Positions 7,791 to 12,500 of a stretch of 12,500 nt of DNA are shown here, piece by piece. A program made the translations under genes and the position numbers. Origin of the DNA: Botryococcus braunii (taxonomy: Eukaryota > Chlorophyta > Trebouxiophyceae); NCBI GenBank assembly GCA_002005505.1, contig KV908459.1:209614-222113 (forward strand), in the 5' to 3' direction. Under the pieces are notes generated by a model. It worked only from the letters and a program-made list of their open reading frames with translations, had not been told where the DNA came from and made no database searches. The stretch's first letter is position 1. Each line of letters opens with the position of its first letter.

Positions 7791-8111
7791 GGTCCGTGGT
7801 ATTTTCAAGCACGTGCCTGCCGTGGCCGACGGTCCTAAAGGACACAGGAGCACGTGGGACTGTGCAAGTCCTCGTTCAACCCAGGCACGTGCTCATGGCA
7901 GGCTCGAAGCACGTAACACCTCTCACGTCGGGGCATGTCTCAGCCTGGGAGTTCCTGAGGCACAGCCCACCTGCCACATTTGCAGGGCTAAGCGCCATGT
8001 GGCAGCAACTGTACCACAGTTTCCAGAAGCCCACTCTGCGAGGCGGAGTGCGGTCGTTTAACAGCATAAAGGCATTAGACTCGACATGCAACAAGGACCG
8101 ACAAGCACCGC

Positions 8112-9278
8112 ATGGTAACCAGGGGACACAGGTCCCAAAGAGCCATCCTGCGGAGACGGCCCTGTGCGAAGTGCACGCGCTTCACGACAGGTGAGGAAAT
8201 ATTCACCACTCCGGCCATGCAACAAGCCACGAGCAAACCTGCTGGAAGGGTTAGGGTGTTCAAACTCAAAGACTAAATCCTAAACCCTGCATGCGAACGT
8301 CAGAGGGAAAACTCATCTTACAGACGACAATGCCTCACGCCTGTAGTGACGTATGCATTGCTGATTGACCCGCTTATGGTGGGACGTCCCATGCACCCCT
8401 GGCCTACGTGCCCTGGCGACGTACGTCAAAAATAGCGACGGTGGGAACGAGGCGTGCTTCTGCTGATGACATAATGTTTTCTCTGTGCGTGCCTGGTCAT
8501 GCACACTTCACATTTTTTCCTTTGCAGCGACCCCACTAACCCTCCCAATTGTTGCAACGAACCGTGGTGGAACCCAGCTGAAGTGGGAGTTGTCCTGGGT
8601 TGACATGGACCCTTCAGGCCATGCCGTGAGGCCTTATGGAAGCTAATGGTTGTGGTCCTCGCTCAGATACCGATGCACCTTTTCCGCCACATCTTCCTCC
8701 ATGTGGGCCGGCAGCAACTTCAGGAGCTTCTGGTACGAAAAACTGACTCCGTCCGTCCCCTTAGCGGAAACCGTTTCCGGGGTCGCTGCAAGCCCGGCAA
8801 ATGCTTCAATAAATTTACATATCTAACTATATTCTTGTGCTTTCAAAAGCAAAGCACACGCCCCTTTCCCTCAGCATTTTGCCACGTCATCTCTCAGAAG
8901 TTTGCCGATGAAAGGCCAAAGGGCCAGGAGAGGCTTGGAACCTTTCGGGCTCGGCATTTATTTTCAAGCAGACTGGGAGTTCAGGAAGAGGGGTCCCTTC
9001 CAGACCCCCGCAACCCTCATGGATATAAGAGGGTCAGCACGTGCACCATGTGCCACCACTTGCACGAAGGTGCAGCTGCATGCGGCCAAAGGAATGGATT
9101 TGTTGAGGAGCCCCCAAAATGGGTGAACCTCAGTTCCAAAGAAGACGACTTCAACTTTTATCTCGAGAAAATATCCCCATTGCTGCAACCAAAGGGAACG
9201 AGGACGACAGGCTGTGCATCAGTCCCCCCTCTCCCTCTACAGGGATACACCGGTAGGAAAAGCTCAAAGCGCACATAG
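8112..9278 (+). CDS. Candidate three-exon gene, Cys-containing protein of unknown function
   Basis: Unrecognised protein of about 185 residues from a model built here. Exon 1 (8112-8190) starts CGCATGG and ends CGACAG|GTGAGG. Exon 2 (8528-8625) follows a strong acceptor (ATTTTTTCCTTTGCAG) and ends GCC|GTGAGG. Exon 3 (8898-9278) follows CATCTCTCAG and ends with TAG. Codon phase agrees at both junctions. Exon 3 lies in a frame that is open from 8604 to 9278, longer than expected by chance here. The protein has CAKC near residues 18-21, then CTMCHHLHEGAAACG in exon 3, so a small metal-binding site is conceivable but unproven. The rest is polar (VEEPPKWVNLSSKEDDFNFY). Intron 2 contains the minus-strand terminal exon at 8643-8785, so the two models are antisense-interleaved; one or both may be wrong. 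Confidence 0.35.
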
Positions 9279-9724
9279 CAAAACAATCGCCCCTTCGCCC
9301 CGTTTTTGACGCGAGAGTTGTGCGAAAGAGTCGCCGGATCAAGCTTGCAACTCTAAGGGGAAAAAAAAACGAGAGGGCGAGGCAGCCCTCAACACAGAGG
9401 CACAGCTGCAGCGCTGGCGGCGGGACAGGCGTTTACTGATATAAGTATGTATACATATAATTATATCCCCTCCCCTCCCTGTGGTATAAATACTTATGTT
9501 TACAACCCCTTCCCTCCCTGCCTCCTTCCCCCTCCCCTCCCCCTTCTCTCCCCCCTTCTCCATGTCCCCTTTCTCCCTCCCTCTCCCTCTGGCCTCCCCC
9601 TACCCCCTCCCCCTCCCTCCCCCCCCCCCCGGTCCCTCCCTTCTCCCCCCTCTACACCCCCCCCCACGTTCTCCTTCCCTCCCCCCTCTCTCCCACCCCC
9701 CCCCCGCCCACAGATACACAAAAC

Positions 9725-9771
<47 letters not shown>

Positions 9772-11601
9772 GGGGGGGGAGAGAGAAAGGGGAGGGGGAG
9801 GGAGGGAGAGATGACAGAAAAGAGGGAGGTGGGGCAGACTGGCATCGCCGTAGAGATCCCCTCCACCATCGCCGGAGAGGTAGCTGACGTCTTCTGGGCC
9901 TTCCTCCAGATCCTCCCGAAACTTTGCCTGGAAGCGCCTGTTCCATCCCATCCCCCCCCTTCTCACTCCTCAACTAAACCACAAATCTCCAAGCCCCACT
10001 TCCAGTTTCATTGACACACTTTTTCCCCCATTTTCTTTCCCCAAAAGGAGGGCGGGTGCGGGTCGAGCCGCAGAAAAAAGTCCCCTTAAAATAAACGGAA
10101 AAACGGTAAGACAAAGGGAAAAAAAAAAGAAACTAGAAAAGTTACAGAAGACAAAAAAAAAAGAAAAAAAAACGAACACCTTGCTCGTTATGACATGGCC
10201 TACGGTCATGAACTTCAATTTCACCATTCTAATTATCACCACACTGCCCCGTGATGTGGCCACATCCAACAAGAAGCGACGGCCACACCGGTGACGCCGG
10301 TGACGGCAATGCGTCAAATGTGCCAGGAGCTCACAGAAGGGAAAGAGGGACCTTGCAAGGGACTCAAATGGGTTATTTGATAGCAGCTTAAGCGGGGTGC
10401 AGGAAAGCAACACACTAGTTAAGCCTCAAGAGAAAGCGGACTGCTTTTCCGTTCTTTTTTCATCCAAAGGATACCCATGCTCTGAAACCCTTTCAGAAGT
10501 CAGACCAGACTGACTTCACAGCTGCAATACATTACAACGAGCTCTCCCTCAGCTTGTCTCACTATGGCTCTGCTCATGCACCTCATTTTCACGTGCTTCA
10601 AAAGTCGGCCCCTGAAATTGGATGCATGTTGGAGTGAGGATTCGACCGTGTAATTCTCCAACAGGCCTGAACAGTCATATGTTGTCATATTCAATACTGG
10701 TGTGGAACAGCAACAGCGCAGGAACACTCCAGCCTCTACAAATGCAAGCAAGCAAACCTGGTATGAACATGTCGCATTTGATACTGGTCTGGGACAAGCA
10801 ACAGTGCAGGAACACCCGCGCTTCCAGAAAGGACTTCTTAAATTGGACACGCCACATTGGACACGCCACAAGCACCAGGAACAGAAAGAAGGGAACTTGA
10901 TGTAGAACACCCCCGTAACAAAGAGAGGGGGTTGACGGAATGCGCTTTGCAGGTCCATACTTGCGTGAGATGCGGCTGTGCGACAAGGAGGCTTCCACGT
11001 ACTCCACCAACCGCTCCGGCTTCGTGCTTCGACCAGCCCTTATTAACAGCCGCAGCACTTCTTCATGCACCTTCATGACCCGCATATGTATGTGTGGGTA
11101 GGAGTCCACTATACAAGTAACCTCCCCCACCTAATTTCGCTCACAAAGCCCTTCTTCTTTCCTTCATGCCGAAGAAGACAATCCACAGACCAGGCATGAC
11201 CGGGCTTGGAAAAACCCAGCTACCATGCAATTTGACAAAATACATGTACACATTGCCCATAGTACTCCATGCAACTGTCCGCTCCCACCCGACCTGTGTT
11301 TGTTCATAGCCCTCATCTCCCAACTTCATTCCTGGAAACCCCCTGACACAAGCACATGTGTACGATACTGCCGAGAGGCCCCAGGACACGGGAAGGAATC
11401 TATGAGGGTCCATCCCCCTCCGTTCTTTCCCCTTTTTCTCTGTCGTAAACATGCAGACACTCTTTCCAATTCCATCCCCCACCACCACGGGCCTCTATCC
11501 ACCTCCCCCTCGCCCCTCTGTTCCTTCCCCCCTTTTTCCCCCTCTCTCGATCACTATCTTGCCCGTCTCCTGCACCCCCAGTGTGTGTCTGTGCGGGACG
11601 T

Positions 11602-11661
<60 letters not shown>

Positions 11662-11664
11662 GTG

Positions 11665-11696
<32 letters not shown>

Positions 11697-11769
11697 CATT
11701 GGTGTATGTGTGTTTGTGTGCTTGTAGGGCACATGCACATGCATATCTACAAACCAAAACACACACACC

Positions 11770-11821
<52 letters not shown>

Positions 11822-12424
11822 GCTCGCTCGTGAACATACTCATACACGGGCCCTCAGAGGGGCCACTTCTTTCTCTACTACCACCACCACCACAACCCCA
11901 CCCCACCTTTCATGGTCCCTCCTCCCCATCCCCCGGGCCTCCTTCTCCATCCTCCCTCTCCTCCTCTCCTTCAATTCGGCAGCCTCCTCATGATTTGGGG
12001 GGGGGGGGTGGGGGGGGAGAGAGCATGACTGGGGAAGGAGACTGAGCAGACCCCCCCACCCCAAGTTTGGGGTAATAGGAAACTGGCCAGACCCCCCCCC
12101 CCCCCATTTTGGGGTAACAGCAAACTTACCAGCCCCCCCCCCCCCAAGGTTTTGGGTCGCAGGAAACTGAACAGACCTTGAGCTCGCTGTCACAGCAGCG
12201 GAGGAGGATGCGCTCCAGCCCCAGCCGCCACAGTAGGTCCTCTGGAGTCACGAAGCCGGCCGCGTACAGGTCAGTGAAGCTCTCCGCCAAGGAGGCCGCA
12301 AAGGGCGCCCACTCCGACAATGCCACGGCTGACATCGCGGCCAGTGCCTGCGCTGCCCCCCACCCCTCACTCCCCGAAGCAAAGCTTGTTGCGCACGGTA
12401 CAGCTGTACAGGGTACGATGTAGT
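8643..12424 (-). CDS. 3' part of a multi-exon gene (four exons), unknown, predominantly helical protein
   Basis: Model built here; the 5' end lies beyond the window. Exon A (12424-12177) follows a TTCCCCCCAG acceptor and ends CTCAAG|GTCTGT. Exon B (11130-10961) follows AAATTAG and ends CGCAA|GTATGG. Exon C (9937-9840) follows GGAACAG and ends GCCA|GTCTGC. Exon D (8785-8643) follows GGGCTTGCAG and ends in TAG. Phases are 0, 2 and 1 at the junctions and match every time, giving 218 C-terminal residues. Exon A contains LLWRLGLERILLRCCDSELK; exon B, VHEEVLRLLIRAGRSTKPER; exon C is acidic and Gly/Asp-rich (KFREDLEEGPEDVSYLSGD); exon D ends in YQKLLKLLPAHMEEDVAEKV. This suggests a helical-repeat or scaffold protein with an acidic linker; I recognise no named family. 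Acceptors of B and C lack good pyrimidine tracts. The true start of exon A is uncertain (alternatives at CTGTACAG and further in). Confidence 0.5.
9466..9719. repeat. Polypyrimidine tract about 250 bp
   Basis: Almost pure C/T (CCTCCC, CTCTCC, runs of up to 10 C) with a few purines. It lies in the intron between exons C and D of the minus-strand gene, where the transcript would read it as polypurine. Confidence 0.9.
9727..9768. repeat. (CA)21 microsatellite
   Basis: Uninterrupted CA run of 42 bases lying exactly between the polypyrimidine tract and a polypurine tract. Confidence 0.95.
9769..9834. repeat. Polypurine tract
   Basis: G/A-rich (GAGGGGGGGGGAGAGAGAAA and onward). It is broadly complementary in composition to the pyrimidine tract on the other side of the CA run. 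Confidence 0.85.
10690..10830. repeat. Diverged direct repeat, about 54 bp, spaced 87 bp
   Basis: 10690-10742 and 10777-10830 align over most of their length. They share ATACTGGT, GCAACAG and GCAGGAACAC, with one base inserted in the second copy. A likely ancient tandem duplication. Confidence 0.65.
10842..10869. repeat. 14-bp perfect tandem duplication
   Basis: ATTGGACACGCCAC occurs twice without a gap (10842-10855, 10856-10869), immediately downstream of the larger direct repeat. Confidence 0.85.
11600..11696. repeat. (TG)n microsatellite, interrupted
   Basis: About 48 TG units with three CG or TA interruptions (TATG at 11605, GCGT at 11656 and 11670). It is the only long tract in this window with TG on the plus strand. 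Confidence 0.95.
11773..11818. repeat. (CA)23 microsatellite
   Basis: A CA run lying 76 bases after the (TG)n tract and complementary to it, followed by CTCGCTCGCTCG. Confidence 0.95.
12026..12178 (-). repeat. 41-42 bp minisatellite with G runs at the 5' end of an intron
   Basis: On the minus strand, units begin GTCTGTTCAGTTTCCT, GCTGGTAAGTTTGCTG, GTCTGGCCAGTTTCCT and GTCTGCTCAGTCTCCT. They start at intervals of 42, 42 and 41 bases. Each of the first three then has ACCC(C)AAA and a run of G (up to 13-14). The first unit starts at the proposed exon A donor, so the intron's 5' end itself appears to have been tandemly copied. The second copy contains a consensus GTAAGT. Confidence 0.8.
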
Positions 12425-12500
12425 CTGGGGGGAACATTTAGGTGATGTCTTTGCTTGGCACAAGTGGTGAATGACATACAAATAACACTCTCTGTCGCTC

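Larger units (their letters stand above)
9938..10960 (-). other. Intron B-C of the minus-strand gene
   Basis: A 1,023-base interval between exons B and C. It holds an A/T-rich block at 10081-10180 (T-rich on the minus strand), the direct repeats at 10690-10869, and some open frames on the minus strand that could be additional or alternative exons (around 10181-10389 and 10518-10604). Joining B directly to C keeps the frame without them, so they are not included. Confidence 0.4.
11131..12176 (-). other. Intron A-B of the minus-strand gene
   Basis: A 1,046-base interval between exons A and B. From its 5' end it holds the G-rich minisatellite, a pyrimidine/purine-rich stretch, (TG)n on its own strand (CA on plus), (CA)n on its own strand (TG on plus), a further polypurine block (11500-11560 on plus is C/T-rich), and about 320 bases with no visible repeat. 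Scattered open frames at 11141-11488 (minus) lack a phase-compatible pair of splice sites. Confidence 0.45.

Noticed and set aside
9485..9492. TATAAATA on the plus strand as a promoter
   Set aside because: It is followed only by a polypyrimidine tract and microsatellite with no gene start, and the area is AT-rich by chance (ATATAAT steps nearby).
10518..10604. Exon-like segment on the minus strand after a good CCAATTTCAG acceptor, together with 10181-10389 ending AAG|GTGTTC
   Set aside because: Both could be spliced in, but including them breaks the phase with exon C; the simpler B-to-C join keeps frame. They remain possible alternative exons.
10630..10665. GATTCGACC sequence resembling a tRNA T-loop
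   Set aside because: No matching acceptor stem, anticodon arm or D-arm could be placed around it.

Overview
This is eukaryotic nuclear DNA. Reading frames end at GT donors and resume after AG acceptors with matching codon phase. There are many long (CA)n/(TG)n tracts, poly-C and poly-A runs and polypyrimidine/polypurine blocks, and no sign of bacterial operons. One long uninterrupted gene encodes a secreted serine protease. Base composition is roughly balanced, with moderately GC-rich third positions in the coding parts. A microsatellite-rich protist or alga would fit, but the sequence alone does not settle the lineage.

Layout: 1-2359 is mostly non-coding, with a strong 116-bp imperfect hairpin (638-753), a diverged direct repeat (995-1118), and a poly-C run followed by (CA)n. 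A weak candidate terminal exon lies on the minus strand at 2360-2607, with a TATA-like box upstream of it (2943-2950). 3294-4787 (minus) is the one secure gene: a 497-residue secreted chymotrypsin-fold protease with its His, Asp and Ser in place. 5341-5990 (minus) is a probable small three-exon gene. 5988-8111 is intergenic and unusually structured: a 21-bp inverted repeat, 22-bp repeats split by AAAT/AT microsatellites, diverged 73-100 bp tandem repeats, and a cluster of perfect palindromes.

8643-12424 (minus) holds the 3' end of a gene reconstructed here from four exons. Codon phase agrees at all three junctions, and the three introns are each about 1.02-1.05 kb. Its first intron starts with a 41-42 bp minisatellite that repeats the 5' splice-site region and carries long G runs. 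A candidate three-exon plus-strand gene (8112-9278) is interleaved with this gene's last exon.

No shared pathway can be inferred. The protease is clear; the other gene models are hypotheses from open frames, splice signals and phase, and no family could be assigned to them with confidence.
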